From positions 6,942,668 through 7,006,667 of the forward strand of contig NC_079519.1 in NCBI RefSeq assembly GCF_000801105.2: DNA of 64,000 bases, in the 5' to 3' direction. The notes under the pieces are model-generated. The model was not told where the DNA came from. It saw only the letters and a list, made by a program, of their open reading frames with translations, and made no database searches. The translations under genes were made by a program, and so were the position numbers. Below are positions 13,377-24,071 of the stretch, one piece after another (within the stretch, counting starts at the first letter, position 1; each line of letters starts with the position of its first letter). The stretch comes from Raphanus sativus (Eukaryota > Streptophyta > Magnoliopsida > Brassicales > Brassicaceae).

Positions 13377-14857
13377 AAAATGAAGAACAACAACAGAAAG
13401 ATTTCTAAAAAACTCTCTCTCTAGGACAAAACGCTCTGTCCTCTCTATATACACCCACCGCGATTAACTGCTTCCGGGCGGCGGTTTGGCTCCCACAGCC
13501 ACCGCCGGTCCGGCTCCCCTTTGTCTTTTCTTTTTCTTTCCTTCTGCATGCGTTGAACGATGAGGAAAGGTCAATCGGCTCCCCTGTTCTGTTGTTTTTA
13601 TCGGCTCCGGGATGAGGAGGCTCTCATCGCTCACTCATCGCCGGCTTCTGTTTCCGGCATCGCATCTCCTATTAGATGGTTGACTGGCGTTTCGTCTCTG
13701 GGGCCATGCCGTTCCCTCTGCGGTGGTGGTCGCTGGCTTTCGTCTCCGTGGAAGTGCTCGCACTGTAAGGTTTCTAATTGGGGTTGGTGGCCGGGCTTGA
13801 AAGCGATTTCTTCTTTTAATCGATGGACGTTCTCCGAAGCGCCGGCGTGTGTGTTGAAGAAGCCGATTCCCAATACTTCTGATTTTTGTTGTCGGAAGTG
13901 GGTTTAGGCGTTCGTTGGAAGTTTCCCGGTGGTCTTTTTCCGGGGGTCAATTTGCTTGGTCTAGTTCAGTGGCGACTTCAGCACCGAGTCAAAGTAGGTG
14001 GCTACGCTATGGTGGAGAGACGGCCGATGATCCTACCGGCGTTTTCCAGTCAACGGAGGAGATGACTCTTCAATCACCGCCACGCATTTTTTTGGGTGTT
14101 GGTGTAAACACGTGGAGCGGTGGACGGTGGGTTGGGTCGATTTTCATTAGACCTGGAAACTGTAGGGGTTTGTGGGTTGTGTTTTCTTTGCTTGGACCCG
14201 AATCTTGTGGGCCGGGTTTGTAAATCTTATTATCTGGTCTTTGGGTTTTTATATTAATAACTAGATATGAGCCCGTTGCGTTGCAACGGTTTTGTTTGCT
14301 GTTTTAATTTAATAGAAAACATAAAATAATAATCATTTTACTATAGTTTTGTGATTGATTTGCATATGTTGTGTGAGTTTTATTTTATAACTGAAAAATA
14401 ATTTTCATACATAATTTCAAGTTAAAATTTGTACTTTACAATAATGGTACATAGATGAATTGTTATCAACTTTTGACTTGGATTAAAAAAACATTATATC
14501 TAAATTTTTGAATTGAACTCAACCCAAAATAAAAAATTGAATGAAAATAAAAAAAACTGAAAGTCGAATAACGCCAATCAAGTAAATGACAACATTATAC
14601 ATTTTCTTATGTACTAACCTAATGTTTTATTAAATAATTTTTTGAAATTTTAATACTATTTTTTTAAAAAAAGGGAAATGTTCTATTTTATAAATATCCT
14701 TTTTATTTACAATAAAAATAATATTAAACACTCCTTTACATTTTTGATTAGGATTATAGAAATAGAAAATTACTGTTATATAACTTTATACAATTAGCTT
14801 CTCTTTAGAATTTTAGAAATAAATAAATTTCTATAAAATAATTATTGCTAGTTACTA

Positions 14858-15118
14858 CTCCCTCCGTTTCACAAAGAGTGTCACTTAGACACTTTTCACA
14901 CATATTAAGAAATTCATTAAAATGTATTTATGTTTTCATTAATATCACATATCTAACCAATAGTATTTTAGATAAATAGTTTTATTTATAAAATCAATGC
15001 ATTTTGCAATTAATTTTGAGCTGAAAGGTTGTATAAATTACATTGGTATTGTAGAATGACACTCTTTGTGAAACAAGAAAAACGAGTTGAAGTGACACTT
15101 AATATGAAACAGAGGGAG
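14858..15118. mobile_element. Stowaway MITE nested in the Helitron
   Basis: 261 bp with inverted ends CTCCCTCCGTTTCA and TGAAACAGAGGGAG and flanking TA dinucleotides (14856-14857, 15119-15120). Best-preserved Stowaway copy in the window. Confidence 0.9.
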
Positions 15119-16509
15119 TAACAAATAATTTTAAAATTACTCTTTTTACAATTTCTATCAATAATAATTTAAACTTATTTTTTTAAATTAATAATTTTTA
15201 GTATAATGTTCATCATTAAGTTCTCTATTAATTTTTTTATCAAAGAAGTTGTTACAGTTCTCTTTTGGTTATGACTTAAAAATATGATACAAATCTCTTT
15301 TGTTTAGGATTTTGTTCTAAGAAAAAAGAAAAACAACTGTTAGATATTCTTTTACAGTGTTTTAGGGTTTTAGAAAAATAAATTAATAATATATAATTAT
15401 TTACAATTATATTTTTGTTTAGGATTTAGAAAAATAAAATTACTATGAAATAATTATTTCAAGTTAGTAATAGCTATTTTGCCATTTTTAAAAGTTGCCA
15501 TTTTCAAAATTTGTTTTTAAAATATCACTAATATTTTTAAAAATTTAAAGTAATGACATATTTTTATTGATACATTCATAATCTAATTTTTTAATCGACA
15601 CATGTTACAGTGATATCGAGTAGAATATTCGAAGTTATTTTTGGTTTATAAATTTTTTAACAAAAAAATATTAAAAATGAAAGTTAGTTAGTTATAAGAA
15701 AATAAAATTAATGTTACATTTTTATTCTATTCATAAATTTATAAAAGGAAAATTAATAATTTTATAATTAATTTTTCTTTAAGATTTTTATACACATAAA
15801 TTGGTTTTTATAAAAAATTATGTTTAGTTAAAATTATATATTAATCTTATATTTACAAACACATATTCATCATATCCACACATACTCATGTACAACAACA
15901 ACAACCTCATAATTAGAAAAAAATTATGTTAGCATCATAAGATGTAACAAAGATGATAAAAAAATTGAGTTGTATAAAGAAATTTAAAGAAAATACTCAT
16001 GTAATATATTTCACATAAATACTATTATATTTTGTAAAAATAATATGTGGAAAGTAAACCTAAATATAGATGTGAAATATTCGTAACTTTTTGTCATAAT
16101 TGTTTAACATACAATTATATATTAAAAATGAAAGTTAGTTAGATATAAGAAATTAATAAGAATATTTTTACAATTTTCTTTAGTTTAGACTTTAAAAAGG
16201 AATTTATTTATTTAAAAGTTAGTTTTTATTAAATCACTTATTGTACTTGTTGGATTTTATAATTCGGTTTTGTTAATATTTATCTTGAAAGTTAATATTA
16301 ATATTTTATAATTATCTTTCTTTAATATCTTTAAAAACAAAATTATAAAAAAATTAAAAATAATTATTTTCAAATATATTTTTACAATTGTTATTTTTTG
16401 TTTAGGCTTAAATAAAAAAAAGAAATTACGATCAATTTTTTTAACAATATGTAATTTTTAAAAACAGTATAATAGTAATTTTTATATAATCCTAAAAGAA
16501 CCATAAAAG

Positions 16510-17130
16510 ACTATTTTTGTAATGAATTCTTTTTTCTAAACCTCTTTTAAATAAAAAAAAAAGAGAATTGTATAGTTTTTTTACACAGGTCACAATTTTT
16601 TTTTAAAAAAATATTTACAAAGAAATAATTACTTTAAAATAGATTTTTACAATTATTTTCTTGTTTAGAAATAAAAAATGAAAATTACGATCAAATATAT
16701 TTAAAAACATATAATGTAAAATACTAAAAATGGTAGTTTTGTAACTTTCCCTTTTTTAAAATACGAAATCCTAAAATATAATAAGATTTAGAAGACTATT
16801 TTTGTAATGAGAATTTTTGTTTTTCTTAATTTCCTTTAAATCCTTAAAAAAGAATTGTATTATATTTTGACACATGTTACAATCTTAAAATTTTATTGAC
16901 AGATGTCGCAATCAAAAAATTAAAATTACTATCATATATTTTTAACAATATATAATATAAAAATTGTAATTTTGTAAAATTTCCTTTTCTAAAAATACTA
17001 ATTCATAAATTGAACTTTAAAATACTATTTTTGTAATGGAAATTTTTTATTCTCTTTTAAATCTTTTAAAAAAATTGTATCATATTTTTGACACATGTAA
17101 CCATCTTAAAAAAAGTTTGACACATGTCAC
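16510..17130 (-). repeat. Tandem modules inside the Helitron
   Basis: Three imperfect copies of a 230-280 bp module start near 16510, 16794 and 17022 with ACTATTTTTGTAATG, followed by a T-rich stretch, AATTGTAT and then a GACACATGT-type motif with CAATC or CCATC. Single related motifs occur at about 15597 and 16590. Such repeats are common in AtREP-like Helitrons. Confidence 0.6.
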
Positions 17131-17456
17131 AATCATGTTAATTAGTAACTTTGAAAAATCAAGCTTTATATAATAAGATAATAGATGGCAAAAAAAAATG
17201 AAGAACAACAAAAACAATTATGTCAAAGGGAACATTAATTTGTGGTGCGGGGAAGTAGCAGTAGTACTTGGCAGATCCAATGTTTGCCATTTTTCTTAGT
17301 ACCAGTTAATACTTAATGTTATGATATCCACTGGTCCGATCATGGCTGACTTAATTTACGGAGTACTAGACTGTTAGGGGAATGGCCAGCAAAGATGCAT
17401 GCATTTTTTGGACCATGCGATTTCTTTTTAAATTACTTTCTGCTGTGTAAGGGGTT

Positions 17457-18050
17457 GACTGGTTTTCCCGCAACCACCCGCAAACGCAGCTTTTGCGATT
17501 TGTAGCGGTTATTGGTGTTTCGTAACAATCACAGAAAACACTACAAATCGCTTCAAATCGCTCTGAACTTCTTAAAATCAAAAGCTGGTTCCAACTAGCG
17601 TTTGCGGACGGTTGCGGTTGGATAAAAAAAATTTCTTTTAAAACAAAACAAATAAAATTATAGTAAAAATATCCAATAAAAATTTTAAATTGAAATAATA
17701 GAAATTATAAAATGTATACATATTATATTTTAATTTATATTATAAAAATTTAAAACCAAAATATTTTCTATAAATTTTAAAAATTTAAAATATGATTTTA
17801 TAAATATAAATTTTATATTTATTATATTATTATGATTTTTAATATTTTTATAATTATATAAAATGTAAATACTGTTAATTTATTATTTAACAGATGTTGC
17901 GTTTGATAGTTTACCAGTCATAAAAGTCCCGCAAACGCAACAATTTCTAACCGATGTACCAGTCGTACAAATCTCTAGAAAACGCTTAAAACCGCAATCA
18001 TCCGCATCCGCAAACTCCCGCAACCGCAACCGCTGCGGTTACACCAGTGA
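17457..18050. mobile_element. hAT-like MITE with Cys/Gly-poor, GC-rich ends
   Basis: About 590 bp with GC-rich ends made of imperfect CCCGCAAACGC / CCGCAACCGC motifs and an AT-rich core. Terminal inverted similarity: GACTGGTTTTCCCGCAACC at the left and, inverted, CACTGGTGTAACCGCAGCGG at the right. A second copy of the same family lies at 26917-31895. hAT assignment is from recalled Brassicaceae families; I could not find a convincing 8-bp duplication. Confidence 0.6.
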
Positions 18051-18104
18051 GGCCCAAGATGATAGAAAGTGGGACAAAATGGTCACAGATTAATATATTT
18101 TCTC

Positions 18105-18597
18105 CCTTTCATACTAATATATGTTATAAAATTTTCACATTTTTTAATAAACCATATTAAAACTTGATTTATATGCATAGTTTTTTGTAATTTTATACTC
18201 TCTTCTTATGTTTTATATTAGGTGTTGTTGTAAAGAAGAAATTTAGTTGCAATATAAGAATGCAGAATTTATTAATTTTATTATCTATTTTTCTATTGGT
18301 TAAAATATGAGTAGGTATATGAGCAATGATGTTTTATATAGAAAATGTGCAAAACTAAATGATTTTTTAATATATATGCACAAGTCTAAAATGATATTTA
18401 AAACTAAACAGAATGAGAGTATTTTCTATATTTTTAAACTATAAGACTTTACAAAATGCAATTAATATTTTTGAACTTCACAGTTCTTCATTATTAATTA
18501 ACAAAATTTGCATTGTAAATATAATTTGTTTGAAACAATTTTTTGTTTAGAAAATACATCTTTTTAAAACGGAATGGATTTTTGAAACAGAAGGGAA
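18105..18597. mobile_element. Decayed MITE carrying a nested Stowaway copy
   Basis: Outer ends CTCCCTTTCATACTAATAT and, inverted, GTTCCCTTCTGTTTC suggest an old Stowaway-type element. Inside it, 18198-18419 (222 bp) has ends CTCTCTTCTTATG and inverted CTCTCATTCTGTTTAG with TA on both sides (18196-18197, 18420-18421), a younger nested insertion. Confidence 0.55.
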
Positions 18598-19094
18598 CTG
18601 TTGATTAAGTAGAACAGTATATAATTGCCAATTTTGGTACCATTTATTGTTTTAACAAATAGTAGTAACAAGCGCAAAAGATAGAACTGAGCTTGTTGAT
18701 ACTTATCTTATGATATTTTATAGAGTTTGCTAAGGAAAATGGTTTGTCCTATGAATGTCATTAATGGGTATGGGAAACAAAGAGATAATAAGAGAAAGAG
18801 ACGATGACACGACTTACATTTTGTATCACTGATTTTAACAAGTTCAAAGCTAAAAGCCTAAAACATCACCCCTTCCCCAACTACAATCATTTATTTCTAC
18901 TCTGACATCAAATTCAATTCGGTACGTCAGAATGTAGAAATCAAAAGCATTAATCGTAATGTGTAAATATGAGTCATGACCTCTGAGGTCAAGTATTGAA
19001 TCGCTGACTCTATCTGGCTATCTGCCAACGATTACAAAACCTTATGTAGAAGCCAGGTGGTTTGCTTCTTGTTGGTTACTATTATAATACCCTA
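18598..19094. other. AT-rich intergenic DNA
   Basis: I see no gene or repeat structure here. Confidence 0.5.
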
Positions 19095-19879
19095 CTAGAC
19101 TTTGATTTGTGCATCTGCACGGCTATTTACATTTTTTATAATAAAATTTAAGATTAGTTGTGTTTTTTTTGGTGTGAAGATTAGTTGTATTTTTAATTGT
19201 AGTTTTAGTTGTTAATAGTCTTTTGGATATTCAAATAAGCAAAATAATATTTTTAAAATACACAGATTCCATAGAAAAGTAATATACTATATTATTCACT
19301 TTTATTGGATCACAATTTGTTTTATATACCAAATAATTTTAACATTTTCAACATTTACACAAAACTTAATTAATTCAAAGTCCTAAAAAGGAAATTTATG
19401 AGTAATAAAGAAACTTTATGATGTATAAATCTATAAATAACAATATTATATAACTAAAAATTATCAATACATATGCTAATTTTATATTAAAAACAATTAT
19501 GCTAAGTGGAAAAGATGGCTAAGTGTTAAATATGTTTCAAATGATCTCAAGTTCTCAACTAAACAATGATATATCTACGTTTTAGTTTAATTATTCGCTT
19601 GACCAAAGAATATTGTATGGCTAAATATTTGACACCATTAAAGCTTTTTGGAAACAGTTGTAGTATTTTATTTTAAGAAATGAAAGATTGATGTTAGCAT
19701 AGTATTAGGAAATTTGGTGTAATAACTACAATTTTTAAGGAAACAAATATTTGTTATATTTTTTGTAAGTTCATTTATTAAAATTAATTATGGTTAAAAT
19801 GCAAAAGAGGGATGGCATTACATGTAATCAAAAGGTTATTCTAAAGGTTAGTTCATATTTGTACTTCACTTTTGATAGA
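19095..19879 (-). mobile_element. Short non-autonomous Helitron, 785 bp
   Basis: Minus strand starts TCTATCAAAAGTGAAGTAC after a host A (19880) and ends ATCAAAGTCTAG before a host T (19094). A small hairpin (GTGCA/TGCAC) lies near the 3' end. AT-rich, non-coding interior. An A-tailed micro-insertion with 12-bp duplication (AAGATTAGTTGT at 19150-19161 and 19177-19188) sits inside it. Confidence 0.78.
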
Positions 19880-20095
19880 TTAGATTAGATGTGTTAGTGT
19901 ACCAAGTCAAAAAGATGCCCTTCCTACCATTCTATTTGTACTTATTGCAAATCACAAAAGTTTATTTATTTTGGAGGAAGAGGGAAGTGAAGTATAGTAT
20001 TACAATAGTTCTTAAAAAAACAAATCATTGGTAGCTAATAGAAGCCATTGATACACTCAAAAGGTTTTTGAATACGCACCAAACCTTCAAGTTGT

Positions 20096-21062
20096 TCATT
20101 TAGGATCCGAAGTACGAACTCCCTGGCGCTTGAAGAACTCTCTGAACCCATAAGGGCTCATATCATAATTGTACTGCCCAAAAGAAACAAACAAGACCAA
20201 TGATTAGACTCTGCGGTAGATTCATACGTGCATTTTCTTCGCATTGTTTCAAACAACAATGCAGGTTTCTATACACACAAAAAAAAGATGCTTCAACTTA
20301 CAGGTACGACTTTCACAGAATAGCGGGTGATATTTGGATCCTGTACCTTTCCTTCATTCCCCGCCTGCATCAGAAGAGTTTTCAGTTGAGAAGATAGACC
20401 AAAGGAGCATGCCATGCTTCAATACAAGCAAAAAAAAAGAGAGAGAAGTATACTTGTTGTGGGCTATGGAATATTTCAATGAAGGGATATTCGCTTTTCT
20501 GGCGAGTTATGCAGAATCCAGGATACTTGGGGCACTCAACCTGAAACAATCCAATCACAAAACAGTCACTTACTGGTTTACAAAACCCTTTTTGTTATTG
20601 TCACTCACGCGCATAAACTTGATGTTGGGATAGAACTCAGCAGCAGCTTCCTCAAGCATCCGGTCAAGATGTTGTGTGTAGTTACTTCTGTTATAACATA
20701 ACGAGACGAACCGTGAGTAGGAAGGAATACAGAAAAAAGGAGCATAATTTGAGCTGGGGAAGGTAATAAGTTAGACCTAATGGTGAATGCGACAACGACA
20801 GGATAGCCTTGGTGAAGGAGCTGGACAAACTCTCTTTCTGATGTGAAATGGATAACCCGCGATGGCCCTAGATCCTTAGGGTAACCACTGTAGTACCTTC
20901 ATTTCAGCACAAGAAGAGAAAAAAAACACCTTGTCATGTTCAGCTGACTCTATGGCATAGAAAGTTGTAGACTTTAAATGAGAACAAACTAAAAAAAACT
21001 CATTACCTGCAAGTGGAACGAAGCTGGAGAAGCATTCTATCGAGAAATGAAGTGTCTCCCAT
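20096..21062 (-). CDS. Thioredoxin-fold superfamily protein, small, no CxxC
   Basis: Six coding exons on the minus strand: 21062-21007, 20896-20777, 20687-20609, 20540-20454, 20364-20302 and 20173-20096 (stop TGA), all GT-AG, giving 160 residues. The reading is MGDTSFLDRML..., YYSGYPKDLGPSRVIHFTSE, REFVQLLHQGYPVVVAFTIR, EEAAAEFYPNIKFMRVECPK, YPFIEIFHSP, VKVVPYNYDMSPYGFREFFK. The beta-alpha-beta pattern resembles a thioredoxin-like fold, but no CxxC active site is present, so redox activity is not supported. The ATG directly follows a CAG acceptor, implying a 5' UTR intron whose donor is probably near 21424. Position and sequence match At5g57230 as I recall. Function unknown. Confidence 0.82.
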
Positions 21063-21782
21063 CTGAGAAGCAGACCAAAAAAATGTATCAGGCTCAAGGG
21101 AAGGGATGATGATCCTGTTACTCGAGAAAGTCAAACTCTTAAGCCAATGCAACATCAGGCTCATTTTAGTCAATTGGATAGTTTTATTTTTTCTTTCAGG
21201 CATTTCATCGAACAACATTAGGGCATTTAACACCATGTGAGATTTTATCACATCAACGACGAAAAAAGAAAGAAAACAACACTCAGGGCCTATCCAAAAA
21301 CGTATCACGAGTGATGGGTCTTGTGAAAGAATAGAAATTGATTGTTGCTTTCTTATATATTTGCTAGCAAACGAGAATTTCAAATCAACTCTGGGAGAAG
21401 AAGCTTTGAGGAGGAATAAAAACCTGAAGGATGTTGTCTGGTTCTTCAGAATTGATCTCACTTCTCGAAGCAGAATCGTTGGTTACAAATCAGAGATGTA
21501 GAAGAAGACTTAAGTATAGATTCCTCCTCTAGCTAAGCGTGGGAAGGAAGTTGGCGATCTGCAAAGTGAGTATTTTGTTTTCAACTCTTGCTTGTTCGAC
21601 AAATATGGTCTACGTTTTTTTTTTATGCTTTAGAGGCTTAGTTCTTTTTTTTTGGGCTTTGTTAAGGTTCTTCTTTGTTGCTGGCCTTTTTATTATTTTC
21701 GATAAATATAAAAACTCTATAACTTAATAATTAATGTATAAAATTATTAAAATAATTTAATTTAATTCATATATAATATATA
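21063..21782. other. 5' UTR intron, leader and promoter of the thioredoxin-fold gene
   Basis: The minus strand has a probable leader exon from about 21540 down to 21424, ending CAG/GTTTTT, followed by an intron to the acceptor at 21063. Open frames overlapping this stretch on either strand lack recognised domains. Confidence 0.45.
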
Positions 21783-22463
21783 GGGAAAATTCCACAAAAA
21801 TACCCGAACTAAATTTTATTAAACTTTTTAATACCTAAACTTTTTCACTACCCAATTTAATACCCCAACTAATTATTTTGCTTATTTTAATATCCAAACT
21901 TTTAAAACTGTGCCCACTTTAATATCCGAACTTTATTTATTTTAATAAAAATACTAATAAGTTTCAAATAAAATTTTTAAAAATCTCTAAAATTTACAAA
22001 ATAAACTCAGAAAATTCTAAATTTTTTTGGTGTTTGAGAAACAAAAATAACGAAATAGTGTAAAATATTAAATTTTGTAATAAAATTTTTAAGTTTTAAA
22101 TATTGTATTTAGTTTGTTTTCTGAAATAAAAACTAAATTTATTTTTATCATTCAAATTCATTTATATTTTTAAAAATAAAGTTTCCATGTTTTACCTACC
22201 TTCTTTTCTAAATCTTAAAATAAAACTAGATTTTTTAATATATTTTTCTTAGATTTTTGAAATTTTATTAAGTTTTGTTTGAAACTTATTAGTATTTTTA
22301 TTTAAATAAATAATGTTTGGGTATTAAAGTGGGTACAGTGATAAAAGTTTGAGTATTAAAATGAGCAAAATAATTAGTTGGGGTATTAAACTGGGTAGTG
22401 AAAAAATTTGGGTTTTAAAAAGCTTAACAAAATTTAGTTCGGGTATTTTTATGGAATTTTCTC
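21783..22463. mobile_element. Mutator-like MITE with long inverted repeats, 681 bp
   Basis: TAATATATA (9 bp) is duplicated at 21774-21782 and 22464-22472. The element begins GGGAAAATTCCACAAAAATA and ends with the inverse (GAGAAAATTCCATAAAAATA read inward). The terminal repeats are about 140 bp, containing ACCCGAACTAAATTTT and TTAATACC-type motifs. Long TIRs with a 9-bp duplication indicate a Mutator-like non-autonomous element. Core AT-rich, no protein. Confidence 0.87.
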
Positions 22464-24071
22464 TAATATATACTAATTAAGTTGTATAAATTGACTTTCG
22501 TATCTTTTTATTATGTTATTTGAAAAAAAGTTCAAGTATCAAAGTTACATATCTTATAATATAAATATTAATTTATATGTATTTATCTATAAAATAATCC
22601 CAAACTATTAAAATACAAATAAAAATCTTAGATTAATTTTATTTTAAAATAAAATCAAACTATACAATGTTACCATGTATTTACATTACAACCTTATACA
22701 AGTTTAATAACACCATGTATTTATTTCAGAGGTCTAAAAATTTATCATCAAATAATGTTATATTTTACATTGGCATATTTTAAAATTGATTTAAACTAAT
22801 TTCTTATGCTTAATAATTTATTGGATATTAATTTATAAATTTCTATTGTATGTGATTTTGTATCAACTATGTGGTTTATTTTGTTGGGAACATAATTTAT
22901 TGATATTAGATTTTTTTGAACTAAATTGATATTAGATTTTGTTGATATTAGATTTGATCTTAGATTTTGTTGGGAACATAATTTATTGATATTAGATTTT
23001 TTTGAACTAAATTGATATTAGATTTATAATGAAAGAGTAGATAATAACTAAGATATTTTTTATAAACTTTGCAAGGAATATACGAATTTTGTTAATGTTT
23101 TATATGTCAATCATTTTAATTTTATTTTAATATTTTACATCATTTTCACTTAATTATTTAACATTCATTTTATGTTTAACCTCTTAAATAGTTTTGTCTA
23201 ATACTTATTAGAAAATTATAGTGAAATTGATGTTTTTCTTGTTCCAAAAAAAATGAAATTAGTATCCATTTACATATCATAAAAATCATGAATTCCAATA
23301 TAATTTTTTTTTTCAAATTGTTTACTTCAAAAATAATTAGGTTCTAATTATTTAAAGAAGTGTGTTCAACTAGTTCAATATTTTCTTCATTCACATTGTG
23401 CCACGTGGGAAAAAGACCTCATTTCAATAGTATTCAATTAGTTGAAAGTTTTTAACTCAGTTTAATCTATATTTGCATTTTTTTACAATTCAACAACTTC
23501 ATTGTATAGATTTAGCAGTTGAATCTCTAATTTGTCTATTACATTGTTTATGGTTTTACTAGTAGAGAATTTAATTAAAAAGTATGTAATAAAGTAAAAA
23601 TAAAATCAGTTTACTAATCAAACTTACAATATTTTTATCAGGCATACAAAATTTATAGTATAAGGATTGATATGATAATAAAATTTTCTTATTGGGTATA
23701 TTATTTCAAAATATTTAGATTAAACTTGATTTAGCCAAAAGGCTGAGATATGTGCATCTGTTGTTTGGTTTTGTAGAGGGGACTCTTTTACATGTTTCTA
23801 CAAAGTGAGAGATGCTCTTACATGTTTCTCTTTCATGCCTTCTGGAAAATACTAAAATAGATAAGACTGCTATTGAAAACTCTTCATTTAATCTATAGTA
23901 TCAACAAACTCTTGTTCTTTCGTGATCGGATATGTTGACAACATTGCATCTTCTTTGAATCTTACATTATTTTAATATCTTTAAAATAATCACACCCAAA
24001 AAAATCAAACAAATTATGAATGAAAGCAGCTTGAACCAGTAATCAATCATCAAAGGGTGAACGGAGTCATT
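22464..24071. other. AT-rich DNA with an 86-bp tandem duplication, 3' of CYP81F2
   Basis: An 86-bp unit starting TTTTGTTGGGAACATAAT is repeated at 22878-22963 and from 22964 to about 23024 (1.7 copies). Within each copy ATTGATATTAGATTT flanks a short TTTTGAACTAA, an older micro-insertion scar. Otherwise AT-rich with nothing recognised. Confidence 0.55.

Larger units (their letters stand above)
14261..17185 (-). mobile_element. Non-autonomous Helitron (AtREP-like), 2.9 kb
   Basis: On the minus strand it starts TCTATTATCTTATTATATAA after a host A (17186) and ends CTAG before a host T (14260). A 7-bp-stem hairpin (CCGTTGC/GCAACGG, 14272-14289) sits about 10 bp inside the 3' end. This is the A/TC...CTRR/T structure of Helitrons. 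The interior is very AT-rich with no Rep/helicase. It carries repeated modules ending in a TTGACACATGT-type motif and a Stowaway MITE (14858-15118). Confidence 0.88.
13377..17211 (+). mobile_element. Non-LTR (LINE-like) retroelement, split by a Helitron
   Basis: The 17-bp direct repeat AAAATGAAGAACAACAA occurs at 13377-13393 and 17195-17211. Between them lie a GC-richer body (13394-14260) and, after the Helitron 14261-17185, a terminal TGGC plus A-tail (17186-17194). Removing the Helitron rejoins ...TTAATAA with TGGCAAAAA, a plausible A-tailed 3' end. The body begins with a C/T-rich leader (CTCTCTCTAGG) and includes an open frame at 13560-13907 with no recognised domain. At 867 bp with no reverse transcriptase it is non-autonomous or internally deleted. 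Target duplication and tail are seen directly; LINE assignment is inferred. Confidence 0.7.

Noticed and set aside
13560..13907. 115-residue open frame as a gene
   Set aside because: It lies within a retroelement bounded by a 17-bp target duplication, has no recognised domain, and frames on both strands are equally open because of GC content.
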